Of a stretch of DNA of 47,771 nt, positions 17,002 to 25,928 are shown in pieces. Numbering within the stretch: position 1 is the first letter of the stretch; every line of letters starts with the position of its first letter. The notes under the pieces are model-generated. The model did not search any database, was not told the DNA's origin, and worked only from the letters and a program-made list of their open reading frames with translations. Origin of the DNA: Bacteroidetes bacterium HGW-Bacteroidetes-6 (lineage in GTDB: Bacteria; Bacteroidota; Bacteroidia; Bacteroidales; DTU049); contig PHDB01000025.1 of assembly GCA_002842495.1 (NCBI GenBank), positions 1-47,771 of the forward strand, written 5' to 3'. The translations under genes were made by a program, and so were the position numbers.

Positions 17002-17156
17002 TTCTAAAAATTTTTTCTCGTTTAACAAATTTTGAACCACGGCCGATTAACTGACAAAATTTCAAAATATTGTATTTTTAAGATCTATTTAACGTTGGCT
17101 TATTTTCAGTGGATTGGAATGATTTTTGGTATTTTGACGGCTTAAAATCATACACC

Positions 17157-17552
17157 ATGAAGACTGTCATTTTTTCAGTAATCGGATTGTTGCTAATAAT
17201 AACATCGTGTATACCTGACAATGACTACTATTACCACGAAGGCCCGATATCGTCGAGTAGCAATCGCGTGAATATTCAAGGATCTGTTGCCGGAATCGAC
17301 TCTCTTCAGGCAATTGATAGCGCAGAAGTAAAGCTTGTTTTCCCGGAACGCCCCTACGATACCATTATAAAATACACTTCTGTAGCAGGGTCATTCACTT
17401 ATTTGTATCCATATACCGGGAATGAAGATTTTTGGCTAAGTTGCAAAGCAAACGACACCATTCATTCCTCATTTTCTGCAGACTACTCGTTCAATGGCCG
17501 TGATGTTTCATCGGGATTTTTTAAAGTTGAGATTGTACTGGATACGCTATAA
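17157..17552 (+). CDS. Hypothetical lipoprotein (131 aa)
   Basis: A small lipoprotein: MKTVIFSVIGLLLIITSC is a type II signal peptide with the lipobox Cys at 18. The mature part begins with an acidic/tyrosine stretch (IPDNDYYYH) and has a beta-sandwich-like pattern (VNIQGSVAGIDSLQAIDSAEVKLVF) like the carboxypeptidase-regulatory-type domains of surface proteins. The ATG at 17157 is preferred over one 48 nt earlier because it begins the signal peptide. It is divergent from moxR. Function unknown. Confidence 0.7.
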   Translation: MKTVIFSVIGLLLIITSCIPDNDYYYHEGPISSSSNRVNIQGSVAGIDSLQAIDSAEVKLVFPERPYDTIIKYTSVAGSFTYLYPYTGNEDFWLSCKANDTIHSSFSADYSFNGRDVSSGFFKVEIVLDTL

Positions 17553-17696
17553 AGAGTCTCCTAATATATATTTTAAGGTAAATAGTAACTGTTATGCTAC
17601 GATAGACTAAACTCGTATTATAAAGCACAATATTATAGTTGTTTCGTATCGTTTTTGATCCGTTTGTCATGGCAAAAATGGCATTCACAATTTTTG

Positions 17697-17704
17697 TAAC
17701 TTTG
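17697..17704 (+). promoter_or_regulatory. -7 element of smpB
   Basis: TAACTTTG matches TAnnTTTG and gives a leader of about 16 nt. No TTTG lies at the standard -33 distance. Confidence 0.55.
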
Positions 17705-17724
17705 CGCCTCAATTAGCGAAACCA

Positions 17725-18183
17725 ATGTCGGGCAATAAAATTCAGATAAAAAACAAGAAAGCCTGGTTCGAGTTCAATATACTCGAACAGTATTCTGCCG
17801 GAATGGTATTACAGGGAACTGAAATTAAAAGTATCAGAGCCGGAAAAGCCAGCATTGCAGAGGCATATTGTTTGTTTATTGGATCCGACTTGTTTATCCG
17901 CAACATGAATATTTCGGAGTATGCTTTTGGCACGTACAACAACCACGATCCAAAACGCGACCGCAAATTGCTGCTTAAAAAACGCGAATTGCGAAAACTA
18001 AAAAACAAGGTTCGTGAAACCGGCCTCACTATGGTTCCTTTAATGCTGTATTTGAGCGATTCTGGATTTGCCAAAATCGACATTGCTCTTGCCAAAGGTA
18101 AAAAGATGTACGATAAGCGCGAAACCCTGAAAGAGAAAGAAAACCGACGAGACATGGAGCGCAAGGACACTTACAAGGATTAA
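17725..18183 (+). CDS. smpB: SsrA-binding protein SmpB
   Basis: A 152-residue RNA-binding protein that works with tmRNA to rescue stalled ribosomes. Family signatures: IKNKKAWFEFNILEQYSAGM at the N-terminus, GTEIKSIRAGKASI, NHDPKRDRKLLLKKRE, and a basic C-terminal tail (KKMYDKRETLKEKENRRD) that enters the decoding centre. Full length. It is monocistronic and converges on the rhomboid gene. The tmRNA gene is not in the window. Confidence 0.96.
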   Translation: MSGNKIQIKNKKAWFEFNILEQYSAGMVLQGTEIKSIRAGKASIAEAYCLFIGSDLFIRNMNISEYAFGTYNNHDPKRDRKLLLKKRELRKLKNKVRETGLTMVPLMLYLSDSGFAKIDIALAKGKKMYDKRETLKEKENRRDMERKDTYKD

Positions 18184-18206
18184 GACTATATTGAGACAGT
18201 ACCTTA

Positions 18207-18878
18207 CTATTGGCTTTCATCCCCATCTTCTTCAACATTGTTGTCATCATCAAGAGTCTCATCTTCGAAATATTTTTTCACCGGATACATTATCCGAAGG
18301 TCTTTTCTGTAGTAAACAGCCAAAACAAGCCCGAGGATAAATCCGCTGAGATGACCTTCCCACGAAACTTCGGGATCAATCGGGAAAATGCCCCAGAAGA
18401 TGCTTCCATACATAAAAACCACAAATAACGAAAGTGCCACAAGTCGGGTTTGACTCAACAAAACGCCCGTAAAAAACACAAACGAAGCCAATGCATACAC
18501 TATTCCGCTGGCACCAATATGCCAAGCCGGGCGGGCAAACAGCCATAACCAGGCCGAAGGGATAACATAGCTGAGTACAAGCACTGTAAGCGCCATTGGT
18601 CTGTAATTGTTGAAAATAACAATGAACAGAATGAATAAAGCCGATACATTCCCTCCGAGATGAACCCAGTCGGAATGCACCAATGGCGCCGTTAGCAAAC
18701 CACGCAATCCTGCAACGGTAAGCGGATAAACACCTGTAAGCCATGGCAAATTATCCTCAAAAACAAATGTAAGAAATGGCAGCAAGCACAACAAAAAAGC
18801 CATATACAGCGAGAAACGGAACCACGATTTATCATGATTCAGCATCTGTTTGTCGTCGTGTTGCTGATAATTATCCAT
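18207..18878 (-). CDS. Rhomboid family intramembrane serine protease
   Basis: A 223-residue polytopic membrane protein with about six helices. The catalytic dyad is visible: Ser124 in WHIGASGIVYAL (GxSG) and His176 in WEGHLSGFILGL. The helix-2 motif HSDWVHLGGN (about 68-77) supplies the conserved His and Asn of the oxyanion region. The C-terminus is an acidic cytoplasmic tail (DETLDDDNNVEEDGDES). Rhomboids cut transmembrane substrates; none can be named. It is divergent from the processing-protease gene, 70 nt away. Confidence 0.92.
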   Translation of the reverse strand: MDNYQQHDDKQMLNHDKSWFRFSLYMAFLLCLLPFLTFVFEDNLPWLTGVYPLTVAGLRGLLTAPLVHSDWVHLGGNVSALFILFIVIFNNYRPMALTVLVLSYVIPSAWLWLFARPAWHIGASGIVYALASFVFFTGVLLSQTRLVALSLFVVFMYGSIFWGIFPIDPEVSWEGHLSGFILGLVLAVYYRKDLRIMYPVKKYFEDETLDDDNNVEEDGDESQ

Positions 18879-18883
18879 GTTGG

Positions 18884-18915
18884 TTTGTAATAAACTACAA
18901 AATAATGTAATTTTG
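18884..18915 (+). promoter_or_regulatory. Promoter of the C-terminal processing protease gene
   Basis: TTTG at 18884-18887, a 20-nt spacer and TAATTTTG at 18908-18915 match the Bacteroidota consensus exactly. Transcription should start near 18920, giving a leader of about 29 nt. Confidence 0.85.
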
Positions 18916-18948
18916 TAGAACCAAATACGTTTCTAAAGAAAAAATATC

Positions 18949-20529
18949 ATGAGATTAGTTTTTGCATTAATGTTTGTTGCTTTTGTTTCATTAGTTTCAG
19001 CACAACACGATCCTTCTAAAACCGACGATAAATTTCGCAGAGCATTACAGATAATGCGGGTCAGTTATGTTGACAGTATCGACGAAGAGCATCTTACCGA
19101 GATTGCTATTGTTAAAATGCTCGAAGAACTCGATCCGCACAGTGTATATATGTCGGCCGAAGATATCAAAAAAGCCAACGAACCTCTGGAAGGAAATTTT
19201 GAAGGCGTTGGAATTCAATTCCAAATTATTCGCGACACCATCAATGTTGTTGATGTGATTGCCGGTGGTCCCAGCGAAACAGTTGGAATTCACGGTGGCG
19301 ACAAAATTGTTTCGATCGACGCTGAACAATCAACCGGAAAAGAAATCGATAACGATTTTGTAATAAAACACCTCCGGGGAACAAAAGGCACTCAAGTTGT
19401 CGTTGGCATTTTCCGCAAGGGCGAAAAAGATATTATCGATTTCACTATCACACGTGATAAAATCCCCATTCATAGTGTTGATGCAGCCTATATGGTTACT
19501 CCTGAAATCGGTTACATTAAGGTGAATCGTTTTGCAGCCAATACTATGGACGAATTTGCCGATGCCATTAAAGAGCTAAGGGAAAGCAATTACAAATCAT
19601 TGATTCTCGATTTGCGAGGAAATAGTGGAGGCTATCTACGCACATCGGTAGATCTGGCCGATCAGTTTTTGCCAAAAGATCAATTGATTGTTTATACTCA
19701 AGGGCGCTCTGAAAGCCGTGTCGACTACAACGCTACATCAAAAGGCAGTTTCGAAAAAGGGAAATTAGTGGTGCTTATCGACGAGGGAAGTGCTTCGGCC
19801 AGCGAGATTGTAACTGGTGCATTGCAGGATTGTGACCGCGCGTTGGTGATTGGTCGTCGCAGCTATGGGAAAGGTTTGGTTCAACGACCATTCAGCCTTC
19901 CCGATGGCTCAGCTATGCGATTAACTGTTGCCCGCTACTATACACCCAGCGGTCGTTGCATTCAGAAACCATACGACGAAGGCCACGAAAGCTATTATAA
20001 AGATTTATCGGACCGCATGGAACATGGTGAATTGGTTCATCCCGACTCGATCAAATTCCCCGATTCGCTTCGTTACAAAACCATTGCCGGTCGTGTTGTT
20101 TATGGTGGTGGTGGTATTATGCCGGACATTTTTATTCCACTTGACACCAACAAATACAGCGATTATTACACCAAACTTATTCGCAAGAACGTGTTCAGCA
20201 TATTTACTCAGGATTATTTACAAGAAAATCGCGGCAAGTTGATGGAACAATTCAGCAATATTGATAAATTTCGCAGTAGTTATAAAATCAGCGACGAATT
20301 CATGAAGGAGTTTTTTAATTATGTTGAAACCGACGTTGCTTTTGAGCAAGCAGGCTACGATCAGAGCAAAGAAATTATTCAAACGATACTCAGAGCCTAT
20401 CTTGCTCGTAGCTTATACGGCCCTGAGGCTTATTATGTGATTGTTGGCGATATTGACACCGAACTTCAGAAGGCTATAGAAAGTATTCAAACGCATGGTA
20501 TTTTTGAAAAATACCAAATCGAGAAATGA
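18949..20529 (+). CDS. C-terminal processing protease (S41A, CtpA/Prc type)
   Basis: A 526-residue secreted serine protease. Signal peptide (to about 18, VSLVSAQ), N-terminal helical region, PDZ domain (about 85-165, with GVGIQF and AGGPSETVGIHGGDKI) and S41 catalytic core. The serine lies in DEGSASASEI (about 278-287) and the lysine is Lys308 in RRSYGKGLVQ. The downstream ARYYTPSGRCIQKPY is typical of the family. The extended C-terminal region fits Bacteroidota members. It trims or degrades periplasmic proteins. Single gene with its own promoter. Confidence 0.94.
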   Translation: MRLVFALMFVAFVSLVSAQHDPSKTDDKFRRALQIMRVSYVDSIDEEHLTEIAIVKMLEELDPHSVYMSAEDIKKANEPLEGNFEGVGIQFQIIRDTINVVDVIAGGPSETVGIHGGDKIVSIDAEQSTGKEIDNDFVIKHLRGTKGTQVVVGIFRKGEKDIIDFTITRDKIPIHSVDAAYMVTPEIGYIKVNRFAANTMDEFADAIKELRESNYKSLILDLRGNSGGYLRTSVDLADQFLPKDQLIVYTQGRSESRVDYNATSKGSFEKGKLVVLIDEGSASASEIVTGALQDCDRALVIGRRSYGKGLVQRPFSLPDGSAMRLTVARYYTPSGRCIQKPYDEGHESYYKDLSDRMEHGELVHPDSIKFPDSLRYKTIAGRVVYGGGGIMPDIFIPLDTNKYSDYYTKLIRKNVFSIFTQDYLQENRGKLMEQFSNIDKFRSSYKISDEFMKEFFNYVETDVAFEQAGYDQSKEIIQTILRAYLARSLYGPEAYYVIVGDIDTELQKAIESIQTHGIFEKYQIEK

Positions 20530-20606
20530 TATTCAGCTGAATAACAAACAATTGCAATACCGGTGAAAAATAGGACATTTTTTTTATCCGTAACGCAGGA
20601 ATTTTC

Positions 20607-20614
20607 TATTTTTG
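20607..20614 (+). promoter_or_regulatory. -7 element of the dihydroorotate dehydrogenase-like gene
   Basis: TATTTTTG matches TAnnTTTG. A T-run at 20582-20585 stands 21 nt upstream as a poor -33 element. Predicted leader is about 14 nt, supporting the ATG at 20633. Confidence 0.55.
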
Positions 20615-20632
20615 TCCTTTAAATTAACAGTT

Positions 20633-21619
20633 ATGGCTAATCTGGAAACACAATATCTTGGTTTAACACTCCGCAATCCTATTATTGCTGGCAGTTCGGG
20701 TATGAGTCTTAAAATGGATAATCTTCTCGAAATGGAGAAAAACGGTGTGGGAGCCATTGTCCTCAAATCGTTGTTCGAAGAGCAAATACGCTTCGAATTC
20801 AAAAAGCAGATGGTTGATACTGCCAACAATATAAACTACCCCGAGGCCGAAGACTATATCAAGCAATATACAGAGCAAAACGAAGTAGAGAAATACCTGA
20901 ATTTTATCCGCGAAGCCAAAAAACAGATTAGTGTTCCCATTATTGCGAGCATCAACTGTTATTCGGCAACCGATTGGGTGGAATTTGCTAAAAAAATCGA
21001 AGACGCCGGAGCAGACGCATTGGAGTTGAATATATTTTTATTACCTTCGGATGAAAATACAAATGCAGCTTCTATCGAGGAGCAATACTCAAATATCATT
21101 GACCGCGTACTGGAAAACACCAGTCTTCCTGTTGCTGTGAAACTGGGAAACTACTTCACTGATCTTTCGCGCTTTATGGTGCAATTATCGTGGAAAAAAA
21201 TTAAAGGTATGGTATTGTTCAATCGTCCGTTTTCTCCCGATATTAATATCAATGAGTTGAAAATTACTGCAACCAATATGTTCAGCAACAAGGAAGAAAT
21301 TTCCACATCGCTGCGTTGGATTGCAATGCTTTCGGGAAAAGTTCATGCCGATTTATGCGCATCAACAGGTATCCACGACGGAGCAGGAGTAGTTAAGCAA
21401 CTTCTTGCCGGCGCAAATGCTATCCAGGTGGCATCAGTGCTTTACCAAAAAGGAATTGGAGAAATAAAAAACATGCTTGTTTTTGTAGAAGACTGGATGA
21501 ACAAAAACAATTACAAGACCATTGACGAATTTCGCGGAAAAATGTCGTACAAAACCAGCACCAATCCTGCCGCATACGAACGCGTGCAGTTCATGAAATA
21601 CTATTCGGGCATTGAGTAA
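20633..21619 (+). CDS. Dihydroorotate dehydrogenase-like FMN oxidoreductase
   Basis: A 328-residue TIM-barrel flavoprotein of the dihydroorotate dehydrogenase-like family, common in Bacteroidota beside a separate true PyrD. Seen: TQYLGLTLRNPIIAGSSG at the N-terminus, VAVKLGNYF (FMN phosphate/lysine strand), GMVLFNRPFSPDI, and a C-terminal phosphate-binding loop in DGAGVVKQLLAGANAIQVASVL. The usual active-site loop of class 1 enzymes (Asn-x-Ser/Cys-x-Pro) reads instead SINCYSATDW, so the substrate may not be dihydroorotate. The start is the ATG at 20633; an upstream in-frame start lies inside the promoter. Confidence 0.85.
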   Translation: MANLETQYLGLTLRNPIIAGSSGMSLKMDNLLEMEKNGVGAIVLKSLFEEQIRFEFKKQMVDTANNINYPEAEDYIKQYTEQNEVEKYLNFIREAKKQISVPIIASINCYSATDWVEFAKKIEDAGADALELNIFLLPSDENTNAASIEEQYSNIIDRVLENTSLPVAVKLGNYFTDLSRFMVQLSWKKIKGMVLFNRPFSPDININELKITATNMFSNKEEISTSLRWIAMLSGKVHADLCASTGIHDGAGVVKQLLAGANAIQVASVLYQKGIGEIKNMLVFVEDWMNKNNYKTIDEFRGKMSYKTSTNPAAYERVQFMKYYSGIE

Positions 21620-21674
21620 TCTGTATTGAACTGACTGACACAAATACTTGAACGCCTATTAAGATTGATGGAAA

Positions 21675-21714
21675 CAAAAAGTCGCGGATAACAAAGCGCG
21701 ATTTTTTGTTTTTT
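21675..21714 (+). terminator. Probable terminator after the dihydroorotate dehydrogenase-like gene
   Basis: AAAAA(G)TCGCG pairs with CGCGATTTTT around a 10-nt loop, with one bulged G, and runs into TTTTTTGTTTTTT. The stem is weaker than the others here. Confidence 0.6.
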
Positions 21715-21775
21715 AATTATATCCTTCAAACAGCGATAGTTAATAAGTTTTCCTTCCTTTTTTAAGGGAAAGTAT

Positions 21776-21783
21776 TAATTTTG
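21776..21783 (+). promoter_or_regulatory. -7 element of parE
   Basis: TAATTTTG matches TAnnTTTG and gives a leader of about 18 nt. No -33 element at standard spacing. Confidence 0.5.
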
Positions 21784-21805
21784 TCAGAAATGCAGGCAGA
21801 ACGCT

Positions 21806-23656
21806 ATGAGTGAGCAATACAACGAAGAAAGTATCAAATCGCTGGAATGGAACGAACACATTCGTCTCCGTCCGGGCATGTATATTGGAAAATTGGGAAA
21901 CGGCGCCTCGCACGACGACGGCATCTATGTGTTGATGAAAGAAATTATCGACAACTCGATTGATGAGTTCGTGATGGGCTATGGAAAAAAGATTGAAATT
22001 TCTATCAAAGATAAACAAGTGACTGTTCGCGACTATGGTCGTGGTATTCCATTGGGCTCGGTAGTTGATGTGGTTTCAAAAATCAATACCGGTGCAAAAT
22101 ACGACAGCGATGTCTTTAAAAAATCGGTTGGATTGAATGGTGTAGGAACCAAAGCGGTAAATGCTTTGGCTTCGTTTTTCAGAGTTGAATCGATGCGCGA
22201 TGGGCAAAAAGTTTCGGCCGAATTCAACGGAGGCAATCTTGAAAAGCAATATTCCGACACTGTTCCAACAAGTGAACGCGGAACCCGTGTTAGCTGGCTC
22301 CCCGACGAAAGTATTTTTGGTGAATACGAATACATCAACGAACATATTGAGCATCTGCTTTGGAATTACGCCTACCTCAACAAGGGTTTGATCATTCACT
22401 TTAACGGGCAAAAAATTGAATCGAAAAATGGTTTACTCGATTTATTGGAACGCAATATCGATGGCGAAACTATTTATCCTGTTATTCATATGGAAGAAGG
22501 CGATTTTGAGTTTGCCTTTACCCATAGCCACAAAAACTACGGCGAAGAAATCTATTCGTTTGTAAACGGGCAACATACCACGCAGGGAGGAACACATATT
22601 GCTGCTTTCCGCGAAGCCATCGTTGACACCATCCGGAAATTTTTCAAAAAAGATTTCGAAGCTTCCGATATTAGGGGAGCTATTGTGGCTGCAATTAGTA
22701 TCAGAGTACACGAACCGATTTTTGAATCGCAAACCAAAACAAAACTGGGTTCGCAATACATGGAGCTAGGTGGTCAAACCATCCGCAACTATGTTGGAGA
22801 CATTGTCAGACGGAACCTCGACAACTTTTTGCATATTCATAGCGAAACTGCCGATGCAGTATTACAAAAAATACTGCAAAACGAGAAAGAACGCAAGGAG
22901 CTGGCTAATATTAAAAAAATTGCCAAAGAGAGTTTCAAAAAAGTAAGCTTGCACAACAAAAAACTACGCGATTGTAAGCTTCACTACAACGAAGCTGGTG
23001 ATGACCGCAGACTCGAAACAACGCTGTTTATCACCGAGGGCGATTCGGCCAGTGGGTCTATCACAAAGGCACGCGACCCATACACTCAAGCTGTATTCAG
23101 TCTTAAGGGAAAGCCGCTCAATAGTTTCGGCCTAAGTAAACGTATAGTTTACGAGAACGAAGAATTTAACTTACTACAGGCAGCTATTAATCTTGAAGAA
23201 GGGATTGAAAATATCCGCTATAATAACATTGTGATCGCAACCGATGCCGATGTCGATGGCATGCATATCAGATTATTGTTGCTTACATTTTTTCTCCAGT
23301 TTTTTCCGGATCTTGTACGTTCCGGACATGTCTATATTCTTCAGACGCCCCTTTTTAGAGTTCGGAATAAACAGAAAACAAATTACTGCTATTCGGAAAC
23401 AGAGCGCATGAATGCCATCAAAGAACTTGGACCTAAGCCGGAAATAACCCGATTCAAAGGTCTTGGAGAAATAAGCCCCGACGAATTCAGAGCACTTATT
23501 GGCCCAAAAATCAGACTGGAACCCGTCCTGTTAAAAAAAGAATATTCTGTTGCCGAACTACTTAAGTTCTATATGGGTAAAAACACACCCGATCGTCAGG
23601 TTTTCATCATCGACAATCTGAGAGTGGAAGAAGATATTCCCGAACCGGTATTATAG
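21806..23656 (+). CDS. parE: DNA topoisomerase IV subunit B (ParE-type)
   Basis: A 616-residue type IIA topoisomerase ATPase subunit. GHKL ATPase motifs: [10 protein letters not shown] (catalytic Glu/Asn), DYGRGIP, and [13 protein letters not shown] (ATP lid). The transducer domain has QTKTKLGS; the Toprim domain has TEGDSASGS and [10 protein letters not shown] (metal-binding acids). It ends [12 protein letters not shown] and a short tail. With GyrA-like ParC it separates sister chromosomes. The length, and the lack of a GyrB-type insert in Toprim, favour ParE over GyrB. No parC follows; next is a convergent beta-barrel gene. Confidence 0.9.
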   Translation: MSEQYNEESIKSLEWNEHIRLRPGMYIGKLGNGASHDDGIYVLMKEIIDNSIDEFVMGYGKKIEISIKDKQVTVRDYGRGIPLGSVVDVVSKINTGAKYDSDVFKKSVGLNGVGTKAVNALASFFRVESMRDGQKVSAEFNGGNLEKQYSDTVPTSERGTRVSWLPDESIFGEYEYINEHIEHLLWNYAYLNKGLIIHFNGQKIESKNGLLDLLERNIDGETIYPVIHMEEGDFEFAFTHSHKNYGEEIYSFVNGQHTTQGGTHIAAFREAIVDTIRKFFKKDFEASDIRGAIVAAISIRVHEPIFESQTKTKLGSQYMELGGQTIRNYVGDIVRRNLDNFLHIHSETADAVLQKILQNEKERKELANIKKIAKESFKKVSLHNKKLRDCKLHYNEAGDDRRLETTLFITEGDSASGSITKARDPYTQAVFSLKGKPLNSFGLSKRIVYENEEFNLLQAAINLEEGIENIRYNNIVIATDADVDGMHIRLLLLTFFLQFFPDLVRSGHVYILQTPLFRVRNKQKTNYCYSETERMNAIKELGPKPEITRFKGLGEISPDEFRALIGPKIRLEPVLLKKEYSVAELLKFYMGKNTPDRQVFIIDNLRVEEDIPEPVL

Positions 23657-23707
23657 AATAGTTGGGGTTTTAACTGAATTTCAAGCCAGCCAAAACACAA
23701 TTAGCAA

Positions 23708-24460
23708 TTAAAACTCATCGAGGTGAATTCTTAACCCGATTTGTGCCTGAAGCGAATTACCACTCATTGTTTGAAGAGCACTTACTGTTTCGTCACTTGA
23801 AAAATGAGTTATATTTTCGTAGTACAACGGACTGAAAGAACTATAAAAAGTCCCTTTAAGGTAAATATCAAAACGCTTTTTAATTCTAGAATACAGCGAA
23901 AAAGATGTTTCGCAACCAAAATTGATTTTTCGTGTCCTGTAACCAGTTCCCATCGAAGAATCTGGCGAAGTTGGGACATATGGCAGTATTCCTTGATACG
24001 TGATATTTTCTCCCCAAAAACCAACAGGTTCTCTTTTATCGAAATCACGTGCAATAATTGCTGACAGCCCTAATTCTGGGGCCAAGAAAAAAATATTTTT
24101 AAACAGATTGAATTCTTTTCTCATCCTTAGAGGAATTCCAACATTGTTCATCCCCGACGTACCATAGCTTGCCGAGCTATAGCTTGCCGAACTGTTTTCG
24201 TAATTGTAAGAAACAAGAGGAACACTGGTATATTTGAATTCTACTCCTGATTCCACGGAATAGCTACCCCATTGATATGACAACCCTAGACCAAAAGTTC
24301 CGTCAAGAGTAAATTTCTGTATAGAAGTTCCTTTGGCATTGATGTAATTGAACTGATTCCAAATGCCTCCGTTTTGATACGAAAAGCATAAACCTTGTTG
24401 TGCTTTACCCGACATACCAATAAGCAACAAAACAAGAAAAAGGATGACTGATATTTTCAT
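23708..24460 (-). CDS. Secreted outer-membrane beta-barrel-like protein
   Basis: A 250-residue protein of unknown function with a signal peptide (MKISVILFLVLLLIGMSGKA) and alternating hydrophobic strands typical of small outer-membrane barrels. Examples are LGLSYQWGSYSVESGVEFKY, NVGIPLRMRKEFNLF and a terminal QAQIGLRIHLDEF. It resembles the PorT/OmpW-like barrels common in Bacteroidota, without a specific match that I can name. It is transcribed alone, divergent from nusB. Confidence 0.65.
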   Translation of the reverse strand: MKISVILFLVLLLIGMSGKAQQGLCFSYQNGGIWNQFNYINAKGTSIQKFTLDGTFGLGLSYQWGSYSVESGVEFKYTSVPLVSYNYENSSASYSSASYGTSGMNNVGIPLRMRKEFNLFKNIFFLAPELGLSAIIARDFDKREPVGFWGENITYQGILPYVPTSPDSSMGTGYRTRKINFGCETSFSLYSRIKKRFDIYLKGTFYSSFSPLYYENITHFSSDETVSALQTMSGNSLQAQIGLRIHLDEF

Positions 24461-24589
24461 AACGGTTTAATTTTTAGACAATACAACCATGTTTGTTGCA
24501 TTTTATTGTCAATTGAAAAATAATTTGTTTTCCATTTGCTATTACTAAAAACAATCCAATTTCCAATTTCATCGTTTCTGATTTCTGAT

Positions 24590-24597
24590 TACCTTTG
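24590..24597 (+). promoter_or_regulatory. -7 element of nusB
   Basis: TACCTTTG matches TAnnTTTG, with TTTC at 24567-24570 as a near -33 element 19 nt upstream. Predicted leader is about 23 nt. Confidence 0.6.
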
Positions 24598-24624
24598 CAG
24601 CCGAATTAACAAAAGCAGTTCTCT

Positions 24625-25584
24625 ATGTTATCGCGTCACATAATCCGCAGCAAAACCCTCCAAGCCATTTATTCCTATTCATTGAGCGGAGAAACCGATT
24701 TGGCCCGGGGCCGTTCACGTCTGATAGATTCAGTTGAAGACATGGCAGATCTGGTACATTATCAGCTTTCGGCCTTGCTCGAATTGCGTGATATTGCCGA
24801 ACAAAAAACAGAAGAAAACCGTCACAAACTTGTACCAACCGAAGGCGATCTGAATCCCAATGTGCGATTTATCGAAAACCCACTGCTCGGGCATTTGCGA
24901 AACAACGAAGTTATCACTAATCAAATAAAAGCACAACATATCAACTGGGCAGAATTTGCCGATTTTTTTCGCCGCATCTTCCAAAGTGTAACACAATGGA
25001 ACGAATATATTTTGTACGGACAAAACAACGATGCCGATTTTAATACTCATCGTAAGTTTGTCGCAAAACTTTTCAAGAAGTTTATTGCATTCGATGGCAA
25101 TTTGAAATTGTTCTACGAAGAAAAAAATATTCACTGGGGCGAAGATTCACAACTTACAGGCCTTATGATTCACGCTTGGCTAAAAAGCTACGATCCCAAC
25201 AATCCGGAGACACTTATTTTTCCACAGTTATTGAAACAATCGGAGCATATTGGAGACGATGACGACCGAAAATATATGATTACACTATTTGATAAAACTA
25301 TTTTGCATTTCGACGAATATGATGCACTTATCAAAAAACATATTCAGAATTGGGATATGGATCGCATTATCACTATCGATTCACTCATCCTAAAAATGGC
25401 TATGGCCGAAATAACCGAGTTTGAAAACATCCCTATTAAAGCTTCAATGAATGAGTATATTGAACTTTCAAAAGAATTTGGCACTCCCAAAAGCAATAGT
25501 TTTGTAAATGGTTTGCTCGACAAACTCATCAAAGAATTGAAAGACCAAGGCAAGGTTGTAAAAAGCGGCAGAGGCCTGGCATAG
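24625..25584 (+). CDS. nusB: Transcription antitermination factor NusB (long Bacteroidota form)
   Basis: A 319-residue NusB, which binds boxA RNA with S10 and supports rRNA transcription. The N-terminus MLSRHIIRSKTLQAIYSYSL matches the NusB start, and the conserved C-terminal NusB core (about 200-310) has YDALIKKHIQNWDMDRI, DSLILKMAMAEI and KEFGTPKSNSFVNGLLDKL. Bacteroidota NusB proteins carry an extra region in the middle, which explains a length about double the E. coli protein. In relatives yajC often follows; here an AT-rich remnant and then rnfB follow. Confidence 0.92.
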   Translation: MLSRHIIRSKTLQAIYSYSLSGETDLARGRSRLIDSVEDMADLVHYQLSALLELRDIAEQKTEENRHKLVPTEGDLNPNVRFIENPLLGHLRNNEVITNQIKAQHINWAEFADFFRRIFQSVTQWNEYILYGQNNDADFNTHRKFVAKLFKKFIAFDGNLKLFYEEKNIHWGEDSQLTGLMIHAWLKSYDPNNPETLIFPQLLKQSEHIGDDDDRKYMITLFDKTILHFDEYDALIKKHIQNWDMDRIITIDSLILKMAMAEITEFENIPIKASMNEYIELSKEFGTPKSNSFVNGLLDKLIKELKDQGKVVKSGRGLA

Positions 25585-25924
25585 TTGATCCGATTCAGGG
25601 CAAAGGCATTCCTAACTTAATTACCAACTTAAAAAAAGGATATGAATTAAATTTCTCAGGGAAGAATGCATTTCCTTATTCTGCAAATTCCATTGTTATC
25701 ACACATATCTATAATTTAGAAAGATTAAAAACAGGAAACACAATACCCTGTTTATCAATATATAATAGGGCTATGAAATGGAATTCCTTATTAAACCATG
25801 GACGATATACAACTGAATATCAAAACAATACATCATTATTTATAATTGATTTAAAAAAGAATCTGTTCGCAATATCCTTTATACATTTGCCGCCAAATAA
25901 AACCAGAATACAGTGGATCCGATT
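25583..25924. repeat. 13-bp near-perfect direct repeat bounding the nusB-rnfB gap
   Basis: AGTTGATCCGATT (25583-25595) and AGTGGATCCGATT (25912-25924) differ at one base and enclose 316 bp. The left copy begins on the G-ending edge of the nusB stop TAG; the right copy contains the GTG start codon of rnfB. It could be a target-site duplication, a scar of recombination, or chance. Confidence 0.5.
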
Positions 25925-25928
25925 TTAA
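25587..25928 (+). pseudogene. AT-rich 5'-truncated open frame between nusB and rnfB
   Basis: One frame stays open for 113 codons from 25587 to the TAA at 25926, without a start codon at its beginning. It reads as protein-like text, for example IPNLITNLKKGYELNF, NSIVITHIYNLERLKTGN and NNTSLFIIDLKKNLFAISF. Codon use (ATA, TTA, AAT, AGA) and base composition are clearly more AT-rich than the flanking genes. I do not recognise the family. The likeliest reading is a fragment of a foreign gene left by insertion or recombination. The last 50 bases probably belong to the rnfB promoter. Confidence 0.45.
25882..25889 (+). promoter_or_regulatory. -7 element of the rnf operon
   Basis: TACATTTG matches TAnnTTTG, giving a leader of about 19 nt before the GTG start of rnfB. 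No good TTTG lies 19-21 nt upstream, where the AT-rich remnant now lies. Confidence 0.5.
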
